This document shows, piece by piece, positions 26,781-36,021 of a DNA stretch of 64,000 nucleotides. Each line of letters starts with the position of its first letter. Position 1 is the first letter of the stretch. The DNA comes from Ruminococcus sp. (GTDB lineage: Bacteria > Bacillota > Clostridia > Oscillospirales > Ruminococcaceae): the NCBI GenBank assembly GCA_017622925.1, contig JAGAQC010000067.1, forward strand, positions 1 to 64,000, written 5' to 3'. Below the pieces are notes generated by a model. The model did no database searches and was not told where the DNA came from. It was given only the letters and a program-made list of their open reading frames with translations. The translations under genes and the position numbers were made by a program.

Positions 26781-28123
26781 TCCATTCCTTCCCGCTCGAC
26801 GGTTATTTTCAGCAGACGGGACGTTGTTTCATCAGGGGATACCCTGTCTGCAATGCCAATTTTTTCCCCGAATATCGTACCTTCCTCGTCTTCGATGAAG
26901 TGCAGGGTACTGCGCAGGGACACGGGAATTGTTTCATTAATTATTTTTTTTACGGAGGAAGTGAAGCTTCTTCCGCTTAGACGGAGCTTGTCGCCGTATT
27001 TCCTGTTTCTGACAACAGCTCTTCCTATTATTTTATCATAATCAAGAAGATAAGATGTTAAGTTTTTGTGAACAAAATCGCTTTTCTTCAAATTTTCACA
27101 ATTGACAAGCTCACAGACAAGCTTAGCGTTGGGAAAGATGCTGTTTTCGCCGATTTTAAGCTCCCTCGATATGATGTCATTGCAGGTATCGGGAAGAATT
27201 TCTTTGAGTTCCGTGACTTTTCCGTCCGAGACAAGGTAATAATTTCCCGAAATATTGAGTTTTCCGCCGTTTACGGCTATTCTGCCGCATTCCTCCAGTC
27301 TTTTCCGAGAAACGGGGAAGCCCTTTTCTAAAAGAAATCTTGAAATACATCTGTTTCTGATAACTTCATTATGCCCGTTCAGACCCGTAAATACGCCGCC
27401 TTGAAAACGTTTTTCCATAGCTTTATCGACTTCCGCTTCGATAAGGTCGTTTTCGCTGCGTAAAACAAGCGACGTGCGTACCGAAGTTTCCGTCAGCGAA
27501 CCGTTAAGCTCTTTCATCAGAGGTATTATCTTATGGCGTATTTTGTTTCGGGTGTAGTCGTCAGTGAGATTTGTGCTGTCGGTAACATATGTCTGCCCGA
27601 TTTTTTTCAGATATTGCTCTATTTCAGAACGTGAAACGCTGAGCAGGGGACGAATGATATTTCCCCGAACAGGCGGAATACCTGCCATGCCTTTAAGTCC
27701 CGTACCACGTATAAGATTAAGAAGCATAGTTTCAAGGTTATCGTCGGCGTTGTGAGCGGTGGCAAGCAGTTTTCCCTCGGTATATCTGCGGAAGATACCG
27801 TACCGAAGTTCTCTTGCAGCTTCCTCGCAGGAAATACATTTTTCAGCCGAATATCCCTTAACATCGCAGGAAACAGCCGTAAAAGGGATCCCGAGGTCTC
27901 GGCAAAGCTCACGGCAGAACGATTCGTCACGGTCGCTTTCATCACCTCTGAGGCAATGATTGACGTGGAGAGCTTCTACGGCAAAGCCGATCTCAGCCGA
28001 AAGCTCCCAAATTGCACGAAGCATACAAACGCTGTCTGCTCCTCCCGAAAGACCGCATACAACGGTGCAGTCCGAATGGAACATATTATATTTTTCCGCA
28101 AATTGACGGACTTTATCAAGCAT
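26768..28123 (-). CDS. tilS: tRNA(Ile)-lysidine synthase
   Basis: 451 residues from the ATG at 28123, which has GGAGG 6 nt upstream and follows the dnaB stop by one base. The PP-loop [10 protein letters not shown] (near residue 25) activates C34 of the CAU-anticodon tRNA-Ile for lysine addition. The TilS substrate-binding and C-terminal domains follow ([39 protein letters not shown]). Essential for AUA decoding. Length is normal for the long form. Confidence 0.95.
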   Translation of the reverse strand: MLDKVRQFAEKYNMFHSDCTVVCGLSGGADSVCMLRAIWELSAEIGFAVEALHVNHCLRGDESDRDESFCRELCRDLGIPFTAVSCDVKGYSAEKCISCEEAARELRYGIFRRYTEGKLLATAHNADDNLETMLLNLIRGTGLKGMAGIPPVRGNIIRPLLSVSRSEIEQYLKKIGQTYVTDSTNLTDDYTRNKIRHKIIPLMKELNGSLTETSVRTSLVLRSENDLIEAEVDKAMEKRFQGGVFTGLNGHNEVIRNRCISRFLLEKGFPVSRKRLEECGRIAVNGGKLNISGNYYLVSDGKVTELKEILPDTCNDIISRELKIGENSIFPNAKLVCELVNCENLKKSDFVHKNLTSYLLDYDKIIGRAVVRNRKYGDKLRLSGRSFTSSVKKIINETIPVSLRSTLHFIEDEEGTIFGEKIGIADRVSPDETTSRLLKITVEREGMECMI

Positions 28124-28124
28124 A

Positions 28125-29474
28125 TTAAGCCTCCGGCGGAGAATTGTATTCAGGGTTTGAGAAGCGAGTGTACTGACCGTTCCAGATAAGCTCCACCGTT
28201 CCCGTTTCGCCGTGACGGTTTTTGGCAACTATACACTCGGAGATGTTTTGTTTTGTGCTGTCCTTGTTATAGTAAGCGTCACGGTAGAGGAACAGGATAA
28301 TATCTGCGTCCTGCTCGATAGAACCCGATTCACGCAGGTCAGACATCATCGGTCGTTTATCTGTACGGCTTTCGACCGCTCGTGAAAGCTGTGAGAGCAG
28401 AATTACGGGAACGTTAAGCTCCTTTGCCATGACCTTTAGCTGACGGGTTATCTCCGAAATTACGGTCACTCGGTTATCGGAACGCGAGGTCGAACCCATA
28501 AGCTGCAAATAGTCGATAACTACCAGTCCGAGGTTTTTCACACGTCTGAGTTTCGCTTTCATTTGCTGAACCGTCATGTTGGCGGTATCGTCAATATACA
28601 TAGGCAGGGTACTCAGATACGCCGCGCTTGTGGCAAGGCGAACCCATTCGTCCGTCTGTATTCTGCCGTTACGGAGATTTCCCGATTCTATGAGGGCTTC
28701 GGTGGAAAGAAGTCGTGTCGCAAGCTGTTCCTTGGACATTTCGAGGTTGAAAACCACAACGTCCTTATCGTTCCGCCGCGCCACGTTTGTTGCTATATTC
28801 ATGGCAAAGGAGGTCTTTCCCATTGCAGGACGAGCAGCGATTATAATAAGGTCGGACTTATTGAGTCCCGAGGTTATTGTATCGAGATAGGTAAAACCCG
28901 TTCTTGCGCCGATATATTTTTCCTTATCCTCGCCGGTTATCTTGCCCAGTCTGTCGTAAGCCTCCAGAACAGCGTCCGCAATTGGGGAAAGTCCGCTGAC
29001 GTTTCGTCCCTGACGAATATCGTATATCTTCTGTTCGGCTGAATCGAGAAGGAGCTGCGCGTCCTGTTCGCCGCTTTGAATGTCGTCCATGATGCTTCGC
29101 GCGACAAACCCGAGACTTCTTATGAAATATTTATCGGCAACTATTTTGCAGTAGCTTTCGATATTGGCGGTAGTAGGGAGCGTATTTGCGATTTCCGCAA
29201 GATAACGTTTTCCCTCGGCGGAAGTCTCAAAGATTCCGAGCTTTTCCGATTCGTTCAGCACCGTTACCGGATCGACAGGCGAACCGCTCGTAAACATTCG
29301 GTAGATTATGCCGAAAAGCTTTTTGTGGCTGTCGCTGAAGAAGTATTCGGGCTTGACCTTTTCTATGACAACGGGCATGACGGACGGGTCGGAAAGTACC
29401 GCTCCCAGTACCGATTGTTCAGCTTCTATACTGTGTGGGAGTTCGGCTGCGGAGAGTATGCTGTTAGCTTCCAT
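28125..29474 (-). CDS. dnaB: Replicative DNA helicase DnaB
   Basis: 449 residues. The N-terminal DnaB domain (about 10-115, PHSIEAEQSVLGAVLSDP) and the RecA-like ATPase (about 180-445) are present, with Walker A ARPAMGKTSFAMN, the DYLQLM segment and ISQL/R-finger-type motifs. It is the main replication-fork helicase. It overlaps rplI by one base (TGATG), the conserved rplI-dnaB arrangement. Confidence 0.97.
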   Translation of the reverse strand: MEANSILSAAELPHSIEAEQSVLGAVLSDPSVMPVVIEKVKPEYFFSDSHKKLFGIIYRMFTSGSPVDPVTVLNESEKLGIFETSAEGKRYLAEIANTLPTTANIESYCKIVADKYFIRSLGFVARSIMDDIQSGEQDAQLLLDSAEQKIYDIRQGRNVSGLSPIADAVLEAYDRLGKITGEDKEKYIGARTGFTYLDTITSGLNKSDLIIIAARPAMGKTSFAMNIATNVARRNDKDVVVFNLEMSKEQLATRLLSTEALIESGNLRNGRIQTDEWVRLATSAAYLSTLPMYIDDTANMTVQQMKAKLRRVKNLGLVVIDYLQLMGSTSRSDNRVTVISEITRQLKVMAKELNVPVILLSQLSRAVESRTDKRPMMSDLRESGSIEQDADIILFLYRDAYYNKDSTKQNISECIVAKNRHGETGTVELIWNGQYTRFSNPEYNSPPEA

Positions 29475-29920
29475 CAGCCCTCGATCACCTCAACGTCTAT
29501 TTTTTCGGAAACTCCCGTAAACAGCTTGACAACGGCTGAATACGAGCCGAAAGCCTTTATTTCCGTATTCAGATTGATCTTTTTCTTGTCAACTTTTATG
29601 CCCAGTTGTTCATTGAGAGCGTCGGCAACGTGAGCGGCTGTGACTGAGCCGAAAAGACGGTCGTTAGAGCCTGCCTTAGCCTTGATGATGACTTTTTTGT
29701 CTTTCATTTTAGCGGCGGCTTCTTCAGCAGCTTTCTTTTCGGTGTCTATCTTGAACTGAGCAGAGGACTTCTGACCTGCAAGCTTGGTAAGATTTGCAGG
29801 AGTAGCTTCAACCGCAAGTCCCTTTGGCAGCAGCATATTTCTTGCGTAGCCGTCAGCCACGTTTTTTACCTCGCCCTTTTTTCCTGAGCCTTTAACATCT
29901 TGTAAGTAAATGACTTTCAT
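29474..29920 (-). CDS. rplI: 50S ribosomal protein bL9
   Basis: 148 residues. The family N-terminus is present: [20 protein letters not shown] and [14 protein letters not shown] long central helix and the C-terminal domain (about 80-148) follow. A ribosome site (AAAGGAT) precedes the ATG. It is followed by dnaB with a one-base overlap and preceded by gdpP, matching the conserved gdpP-rplI-dnaB order of Firmicutes. Confidence 0.97.
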   Translation of the reverse strand: MKVIYLQDVKGSGKKGEVKNVADGYARNMLLPKGLAVEATPANLTKLAGQKSSAQFKIDTEKKAAEEAAAKMKDKKVIIKAKAGSNDRLFGSVTAAHVADALNEQLGIKVDKKKINLNTEIKAFGSYSAVVKLFTGVSEKIDVEVIEG

Positions 29921-29974
29921 AATAAATATCCTTTCTTAAAAATAGTTTGAATTTTAACATATTTCTGAAAAATT

Positions 29975-31954
29975 TCAGTCGTCGTTTTCAAGTTCTTCTT
30001 CACGGCTGTCAATAGCTTCGATAAGCAGTTCTTCGGCTTCTGAAAGCGTTTTGTCGGTGAGCTGAGCAGCCGCCATTGTCTGATGACCGCCGCCGCCGAG
30101 CTTTTCCATAATTACCTGAACGTTGGTAGCTCCGAGCGAACGCGCGGATATATTCGCAACATTATTCGTTTTGTAGATAACGAACGAAGCGTCAACGTCA
30201 GTGATATTGAGAAGCTCGTCCGCCGCCTGCGGAGCGACTATTCTTATGTCATCGGACTTGAAATCCGCTATTGCGACAGCGCAGTTACGATGTATTTTTG
30301 CCGCCGAAACTATCTGCGCCTTACGCTTGTAAGCTTCAAAGGAATTGGAGAACAGCAGCTTTACAGCGACCGTGTCTGCGCCCGATTTTTTAAGGAAAGC
30401 CGCCGCTTCAAAGGTTCGCACGCCTGTCCGCATAACGAAATTCTTTGTATCGAGCATAATTCCCGAAAGCAGAGCTTCTGCGCAGTAAGAGGGGAGCTTG
30501 TCATCGCCGCTGAATCTGAAATATTGTATTATCTCAGTCACCATTTCCGAAGCAGACGAGGCATAGGGTTCGTGGTGGAAGATAACGGCATTGTCGATAT
30601 AGTTGACAGTTTTTCTGTGGTGGTCTATAACGACGACCTGACGGCAAAGCTCGTATAATTCACGGCTTTCAATGAAATCCTTGTTGTGTATGTCAACGAT
30701 AATGAGCAGATCGCTGTCCGTGACCGTCTGTAATGCGGCTGACGGGGAAATAAACAACCCCTGACCTGCCTGCTCCTCAACCATATCAATGAGGTTTACC
30801 GCAAGATTTTTTGAGCGGTCGGCGACAATATGGACTTCCTTGCCCAGAAGTCTCAGCGCACCTGCAAGTCCGCACGAAGCTCCGACCGAATCAAGGTCGC
30901 CGAAGCGGTGACCCATTATGTAGACCTTATCGGAATCCATGATGATGTCCTGCATTGCGTTGGCTATAATACGTGTTTTGGTGCGTGACATTTTTTCAAC
31001 GCCCTTGGAAACTCCGCCGAAGAATCGGTATCCGCTGTCGGTTTTAATAACAGCCTGATCGCCGCCCCGTCCCAAAGCCATATCGAGACATTGACGGGCG
31101 ATCTTTTCGCTTTCCTCAAGGGACGACGCGCCCTCTCCAACGCCTATCGAAAGGGTGAGGGGATATTTTCCTGCGATTTTTATGTTTCTTGCCAGATCGA
31201 GTATCTTGAATTTCGACTTGATTTTTTCTTCAAGGTGTCGGCGTTCAATGACCGCATAGAATGTGTTTGGAGAGGTTTTCTTGATAAAGCCGTTGGTGCT
31301 GCTCATGAAACGCTCGATAAGCTGCTCTATTTCAACAGAAGCAATGGCTTTTTCGCTTTCCTTGGCGTTCTGCATTATTTCATCGTAGGTGTCTATGGTT
31401 ATAATTACAACGTTGGGGTGAGATTCTTCGGAGCTTTTTTTCAGGTTGAAATACTTTGTTTCGTCCTGAAAGTAAGTTATAAGAAAAGTAATGTCATTTT
31501 CGGAAAATTCCTCGTACACGACCTTATATATCGAGTCGTTCACATGACATACAGCCGAGCCGTTTTCGGTAAGGACTTTGATGCTGAGCTTTACGCATTC
31601 CTCGAAATTCATGCCGTAAACATCGCAGCCGCCGCATATTTTATCGGTGAATGCGCTGTTGTACCATACGAGCTTGCCCTCCGCGCCTATAACGGCAATG
31701 GGGGCAGGCAGGGTGTTCATGTACTCGGCAGCGGAGTTTTCGAGGTGCGTATTCATTTTAGTTATATGGCGTATAGAGTTCCTTGAGAATACCGCATACA
31801 GGATCAAAAGCACGACCGCAAGAACAGCCGCGGACGTCATTCCGATAATGCCGTATAACCTGTTGTATTCAAAAAGCGACAGCGAAACAAACAACTGACT
31901 TGAAAGTATTGCTGCAATAACCAGCAGCGCAACGATCGGAAACTTTTTCTTCAC
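29975..31954 (-). CDS. gdpP: Cyclic-di-AMP phosphodiesterase GdpP (DHH family)
   Basis: 659 residues. Two N-terminal membrane segments (about 5-25 and 32-58) are followed by a PAS-like domain (about 80-170), a degenerate GGDEF domain (about 175-300) and a DHH/DHHA1 phosphoesterase (about 335-650). The catalytic motifs are GHRFGDLDSVGA, VDIHNKDF and VVIDHHRKT, with GGGGHQTMAAAQL near the end. It degrades c-di-AMP, and so affects cell wall, potassium and osmotic balance. It lies 33 bp after RNase J in the same operon. Confidence 0.95.
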   Translation of the reverse strand: MKKKFPIVALLVIAAILSSQLFVSLSLFEYNRLYGIIGMTSAAVLAVVLLILYAVFSRNSIRHITKMNTHLENSAAEYMNTLPAPIAVIGAEGKLVWYNSAFTDKICGGCDVYGMNFEECVKLSIKVLTENGSAVCHVNDSIYKVVYEEFSENDITFLITYFQDETKYFNLKKSSEESHPNVVIITIDTYDEIMQNAKESEKAIASVEIEQLIERFMSSTNGFIKKTSPNTFYAVIERRHLEEKIKSKFKILDLARNIKIAGKYPLTLSIGVGEGASSLEESEKIARQCLDMALGRGGDQAVIKTDSGYRFFGGVSKGVEKMSRTKTRIIANAMQDIIMDSDKVYIMGHRFGDLDSVGASCGLAGALRLLGKEVHIVADRSKNLAVNLIDMVEEQAGQGLFISPSAALQTVTDSDLLIIVDIHNKDFIESRELYELCRQVVVIDHHRKTVNYIDNAVIFHHEPYASSASEMVTEIIQYFRFSGDDKLPSYCAEALLSGIMLDTKNFVMRTGVRTFEAAAFLKKSGADTVAVKLLFSNSFEAYKRKAQIVSAAKIHRNCAVAIADFKSDDIRIVAPQAADELLNITDVDASFVIYKTNNVANISARSLGATNVQVIMEKLGGGGHQTMAAAQLTDKTLSEAEELLIEAIDSREEELENDD

Positions 31955-31987
31955 TTCTCAAAACACCCCGCTTTTGATTCGTAATGC

Positions 31988-33823
31988 TTACAGCTCCATG
32001 ATAATAGGCAGTATCATCGGGCTGCGTCTGGTTTGCTGGTAGATATAATCGGAAAGCGCATCCCGAAGCTTGCCTTTGAGCGTATTCCACTCGCGCATTT
32101 CGGAGTATGAGCAGTTGGCAAGAGTGTTGTTCAGAACGTTCTTCGCCTGTACGAAAAGCTCCTCCGATTCACGGACGTACACAAAACCTCGTGAAATAAT
32201 ATCAGGTCCTGCGACAACTTCGTTTGCAGCCCTCTCGATACCGATAACGATTATTATAAGACCGTCCTGAGCAAGGTGTTTTCTGTCTCTGAGGACTATA
32301 GAACCTACGTCGCCCACGCCGAGACCGTCAACGAGAATGCGTCCCGAGGGTACTTGCGATACTATCTTCATGGAAACGCCGTCCGTTTCGATAACGTTGC
32401 CTATTTCGGCAATTATCACGTTTTCACGAGCCATTCCCATTTGTACGGCAAGGTCGGCATGTTTTTGAAGGTGCTTGTATTCGCCGTGTACGGGAATGAA
32501 AAACTTAGGCTTAGTAAGAGCCTGCATGAGTTTAAGCTCCTCCTGACAGGCGTGTCCCGAAACGTGGACTTCGTACATTGCTTCATAAACTACTTCCGCG
32601 CCCGATTTCATAAGCTCGTTGACAACTCTTGTGACGTATTTTTCGTTGCCGGGGATAGGCGTGGCGGAAATGATAATGAAGTCCATAGGAGTGATGTTGA
32701 CTTTCCTGTGTTCGTTCATAGCCATGCGAGTAAGGGCGGACATAGGCTCGCCCTGACTTCCCGTGGTTATAAGGACAATGCGTTCGTTTTCGTATCGGTT
32801 CATCATTTCGATGTCTATAATAAGGTTATCAGGCACTTCGAGGTAGCCCAGCTCTATAGCCGTATTGATGACGTTTACCATGCTTCTGCCGAATACCGCG
32901 ACTTTTCTTCCGTATCGTTCGGCGGCATTGATTATCTGCTGAACACGGTGGATATTTGACGAAAACGTTGCGATTATAATGCGTTTGCCCTCGGCTTTTT
33001 TGAACAGGCGGTCAAAGGATTCGCCTACAGTGCGTTCGGAGCGTGTGAAGCCGGTTCTTTCGGCGTTTGTGGAGTCCGCCATAAGAGCGAGTACGCCTTT
33101 GCTGCCGAGTTCGCCGAATCGCGCAATATCTATTATATTTCCGTCGATAGGGGAGTAGTCTACCTTAAAATCGCCCGTGTGGACGATAACGCCCGCAGGG
33201 GTATGGATAGCCATTCCCACGGCGTCGGGGATAGAATGGTTCACCTTGATGAACTCTACCGCCATGCAGCCCATTTTAACGGTTTTTCTCGGTTCAACTA
33301 TGTTCAGCTTGACCATATTGAGAATGCCCTGCTCTTTAAGCTTGCCCTCGATAAGACCTATTGTAAGGCGTGTGGCATAGACAGGCACGTTGACTTTTTT
33401 GAGCAGGTAGGCAAGTCCGCCGATATGATCTTCGTGACCGTGAGTTATAACAATGCCGCGTATTTTGTCTGCATTACGTTCAACGTAGGTGAAATCGGGG
33501 ATAACGATGTCCACTCCGGGCATATCGGCGTCGGGGAAAGCAAGACCGCAGTCGAGTATGAACATATCGTTAGAACACTCGAATACAGTCATGTTCTTGC
33601 CGATCTCGTTAAGTCCGCCCAGTGGGATTATCCTGACGGGCGTTTTTCTCATTTCCTTTGATTGCTGACGAGTTCTTTTCTGCTTGGGGGCGTCAGCAAC
33701 GGCTTTTGTCTTTGCCGAGGTCGATTTTGCGGAAGCTGTTCTTGGTGTTTTTTTGGGTGAAGCCGCCTCTTTTTTGGCGGAATGGCTTCTGCGTGGAGTT
33801 TTGGCTGAATTGTTTTCGTTCAC
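31988..33823 (-). CDS. rnj: Ribonuclease J
   Basis: 611 residues, beta-lactamase/beta-CASP nuclease for mRNA decay and rRNA maturation. The metal motif HGHEDHIGG and the beta-CASP segments (MADSTNAERTGFTRSE; TTGSQGEPMSALTRMA; VHVSGHA) are clear. The first 60 residues are a Ser/Ala/Lys/Arg/Thr-rich basic tail absent from the core enzyme; similar tails occur in some clostridial and actinobacterial RNase J and may bind RNA. The start is GTG at 33823 with GGAGG 7 nt upstream. It heads the six-gene minus-strand operon. Confidence 0.95.
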   Translation of the reverse strand: MNENNSAKTPRRSHSAKKEAASPKKTPRTASAKSTSAKTKAVADAPKQKRTRQQSKEMRKTPVRIIPLGGLNEIGKNMTVFECSNDMFILDCGLAFPDADMPGVDIVIPDFTYVERNADKIRGIVITHGHEDHIGGLAYLLKKVNVPVYATRLTIGLIEGKLKEQGILNMVKLNIVEPRKTVKMGCMAVEFIKVNHSIPDAVGMAIHTPAGVIVHTGDFKVDYSPIDGNIIDIARFGELGSKGVLALMADSTNAERTGFTRSERTVGESFDRLFKKAEGKRIIIATFSSNIHRVQQIINAAERYGRKVAVFGRSMVNVINTAIELGYLEVPDNLIIDIEMMNRYENERIVLITTGSQGEPMSALTRMAMNEHRKVNITPMDFIIISATPIPGNEKYVTRVVNELMKSGAEVVYEAMYEVHVSGHACQEELKLMQALTKPKFFIPVHGEYKHLQKHADLAVQMGMARENVIIAEIGNVIETDGVSMKIVSQVPSGRILVDGLGVGDVGSIVLRDRKHLAQDGLIIIVIGIERAANEVVAGPDIISRGFVYVRESEELFVQAKNVLNNTLANCSYSEMREWNTLKGKLRDALSDYIYQQTRRSPMILPIIMEL

Positions 33824-34208
33824 TGAATTTCCTCCTTATCGGATATAATTTTGTATGTATCGGCTTCGGAAAAAATAATTTGATTTTTGTTTGAATGAAA
33901 GAGATCATGTTCAGAACCGCTGTATACAACGGTTCATGGGGATAATAAAGCAAGAGATAAGAACGGAAACGATAGTCTCACGTCTTATCCCGATATTATT
34001 GAACTTAAATTCCTGCATTGAATAAAACTATATTCCGAGCCTTTTTTAATGGCGCATAGCCAATAAATTCATTAATTTAATAATAATCACGGTCACAAAC
34101 TGAGATAATATAATTATACCCAAAAAAAGATAATATGTCAATAGTAAATAAAAAATCTATGCAACATTGTTAGTATTGACCAAAAAAAGTTGTTAGGTCG
34201 TACTAAAT
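33824..34208. other. Gene-free interval with a hairpin
   Basis: 385 bp between the RNase J start and the AGCS stop. Apart from a 22-bp palindrome (GAACCG/CGGTTC arms around TGTATACA, 33914-33935), I see only A+T-rich sequence with several weak -10-like boxes. The RNase J operon promoter must lie here. No gene or recognised RNA was seen. Confidence 0.5.
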
Positions 34209-35480
34209 TCAGTCATTTGAATTTTTAGACGTATGGTCTTTAATTTTCGGCATTAAAAGAAGTATTGCCAAAAGATTCGGGAAAGCCATAAGTCCGTTGA
34301 AAATATCGGAAAGCGTCCACAGGGTCTCAGAGGAGAATATCGCGCCCGAAGCGGCGAAGCATGAGTAGACAGCGGCGAATATGCCGATATACCGTCCCTT
34401 TGAAATATGGCTGAAAGCGGTCATACCGCAGTAGTACCAGCCTATGACCGTGCAGAATGCAAATATCCCGAGTTCAGCTGTTATAAACGTATCGCTGTAA
34501 GAACCGAGAGCCGCGGAGACCGCTTCCGTAACGGAAAAGCTTTCAGAACCGCACAGCACCGTAACAGCCGTAAGGGTACAGCAGAGAATGGTGTCGAAAA
34601 AAACTTCAAACATGCTCCAAAGTCCCTGAGTGTGCGGCGAAGAAGTTTCTGCCGCGCTGTGGAGTATCGGGGAACTGCCCAATCCTGCCTCGTTGGAGAA
34701 TATACCACGGCGAATGCCTACGGACAGGGCGTAGCCGAATATTCCGCCTGCCGCCGATCTGAAATCGAACGCTTCTGAGAAAATACTGCGGAAAACTTCG
34801 GGAAGCCGTTCTTTGTAGATGACGATAGCTGCCACACATACTGCGGCGTAGGCAGCCGAAGCAGCAGGCAAAAGATACTGCGCGGCTGTCCCGATACGTT
34901 CTCCGCCGCCGTGAACGGTCAGCATAATTAAGAGAAATATCACCAATGCGGCGACAGGTCGGCTGAAATCCGTGCAGTTTCCCAGTGCTTCTGTAAATGT
35001 ATTGACTTGAACCATACCGCCCATGCCGAGAGACGCAAGCACGCAAAAGACGGCAAATATTGCTCCGAGGGCAGGAAAGCCCAGTCCCTTTGAAATATAC
35101 GCCATAGGACCTTTAAGCGTTTTATCGCTGTATTTGGCGGAAAGCACGTTTTCGGCGTAAACTATGCTCATTCCGAGAAAAGCCGATACCCACATCCAGA
35201 ATATCGAGCCTGCTCCGCCTAATGCAAGAGCGGAGGCTGCTCCGACAATGTTTCCCGTACCCATAGTAGTCCCAAGGCTCATGCAGACGGTTTTCAACTG
35301 CGATAAACCCGAATTCTGCGATTTGCCGTTCTTTAAGAGCAGTATCGGAAGTCTGAGCTGAATAAATTTCAGGCGTATCGTTAAAACCGTACCCGTGAAA
35401 AGAAGAAGGAATATAAGTCCGCCGCCCCATACGAAGCCGTTGATTTTTTCGAGTATCATAATTATTCTTTCGAGTATCAT
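34209..35480 (-). CDS. AGCS-family sodium:amino acid symporter
   Basis: 423 residues with about ten membrane segments. The family region is clear: GTTMGTGNIVGAASALALGG, then AENVLSAKYSD and GPMAYISKGLG; later FSNEAGLGSSPILHSAA. These carriers import alanine, glycine or related amino acids with sodium. The protein is slightly shorter than many members (about 450-480). AAGGAG lies 8 nt before the ATG. The first 14 residues are an in-frame duplication (MILERII then MILEKIN) coded by an exact 21-bp tandem repeat; the second ATG lacks a ribosome site. Confidence 0.9.
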   Translation of the reverse strand: MILERIIMILEKINGFVWGGGLIFLLLFTGTVLTIRLKFIQLRLPILLLKNGKSQNSGLSQLKTVCMSLGTTMGTGNIVGAASALALGGAGSIFWMWVSAFLGMSIVYAENVLSAKYSDKTLKGPMAYISKGLGFPALGAIFAVFCVLASLGMGGMVQVNTFTEALGNCTDFSRPVAALVIFLLIMLTVHGGGERIGTAAQYLLPAASAAYAAVCVAAIVIYKERLPEVFRSIFSEAFDFRSAAGGIFGYALSVGIRRGIFSNEAGLGSSPILHSAAETSSPHTQGLWSMFEVFFDTILCCTLTAVTVLCGSESFSVTEAVSAALGSYSDTFITAELGIFAFCTVIGWYYCGMTAFSHISKGRYIGIFAAVYSCFAASGAIFSSETLWTLSDIFNGLMAFPNLLAILLLMPKIKDHTSKNSND

Positions 35481-35489
35481 AATTATTCT
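35448..35489 (-). repeat. Exact 21-bp tandem duplication at the AGCS start codon
   Basis: TTCGAGTATCATAATTATTCT occurs twice back to back (35448-35468 and 35469-35489). Each copy contains an in-frame ATG, adding seven codons to the protein. Confidence 0.9.
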
Positions 35490-35580
35490 CCTTAAAATTT
35501 ACAAAAAAAGGTATACTTTTTGTTTAAAATGAGTTATAATATATTTATGTATGTAAATTGCTGATAATTCGGAGGTCGGA

Positions 35581-36021
35581 ATGAAAAAATTCAAGCCGGA
35601 TAAAAACGCTCTGCTTACAATGAGAGTGAGCGTTTTGGTCGTTTCTCTGCTGATAATGGCGGCGGTAAGGCTTTATATACCTGTAAATATCATTGTTGCG
35701 ATAATAGGTATTGCAGTTCTGACGGCTGTTATTTTTGCGGACTGCGTTTATCTGCCGCTGTATTTTGCCGCTTTAAGCTATGAGACCGACGGAAAGAGCA
35801 TTTCCAAGCGCAGCGGAGTTGTTTACAGATCGCATAAATCAGTCAAGCTTTCAACTGTTCAGTATACAGCCGCCGTCACAACGCCGTTTTCAAAGCGAAC
35901 GGGACTGAACTTCCTTGTGCTTTTTGTTTACGGCGGACAGCTTCGGCTTCTTTTTTTAAAGCATGACGATTTCAACGAACTTATCCGTTTGGCAAACGGT
36001 TCGGGAAAGGAGCTGCCATGA
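35581..36021 (+). CDS. Membrane-associated bacterial PH domain protein (YdbS-like)
   Basis: 146 residues. Two membrane segments (about 15-33 and 38-58) are followed by one bacterial PH-like domain (about 62-140; AALSYETDGKSISKRSGVVYRSHKSV). Size and order match the small partner of YdbS/YdbT-type pairs in Bacillus, which have been linked to tolerance of antimicrobial peptides; a role here is inferred. CGGAGG precedes the ATG and a TATAAT lies about 40 bp upstream. It overlaps the next gene by 4 bp. Confidence 0.8.
   Translation: MKKFKPDKNALLTMRVSVLVVSLLIMAAVRLYIPVNIIVAIIGIAVLTAVIFADCVYLPLYFAALSYETDGKSISKRSGVVYRSHKSVKLSTVQYTAAVTTPFSKRTGLNFLVLFVYGGQLRLLFLKHDDFNELIRLANGSGKELP

Noticed and set aside
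31091..31786. 231-residue open frame on the plus strand
   Set aside because: Shadow of gdpP; no ribosome site and no recognisable domain.
32276..32959. 227-residue open frame on the plus strand
   Set aside because: Shadow of RNase J, which has all catalytic motifs on the other strand.
33914..33935. 22-bp palindrome downstream of the AraC-independent gap near RNase J considered as a small RNA or terminator
   Set aside because: No promoter, no poly-T tract and no gene end close enough; kept only as a hairpin in a gene-free interval.
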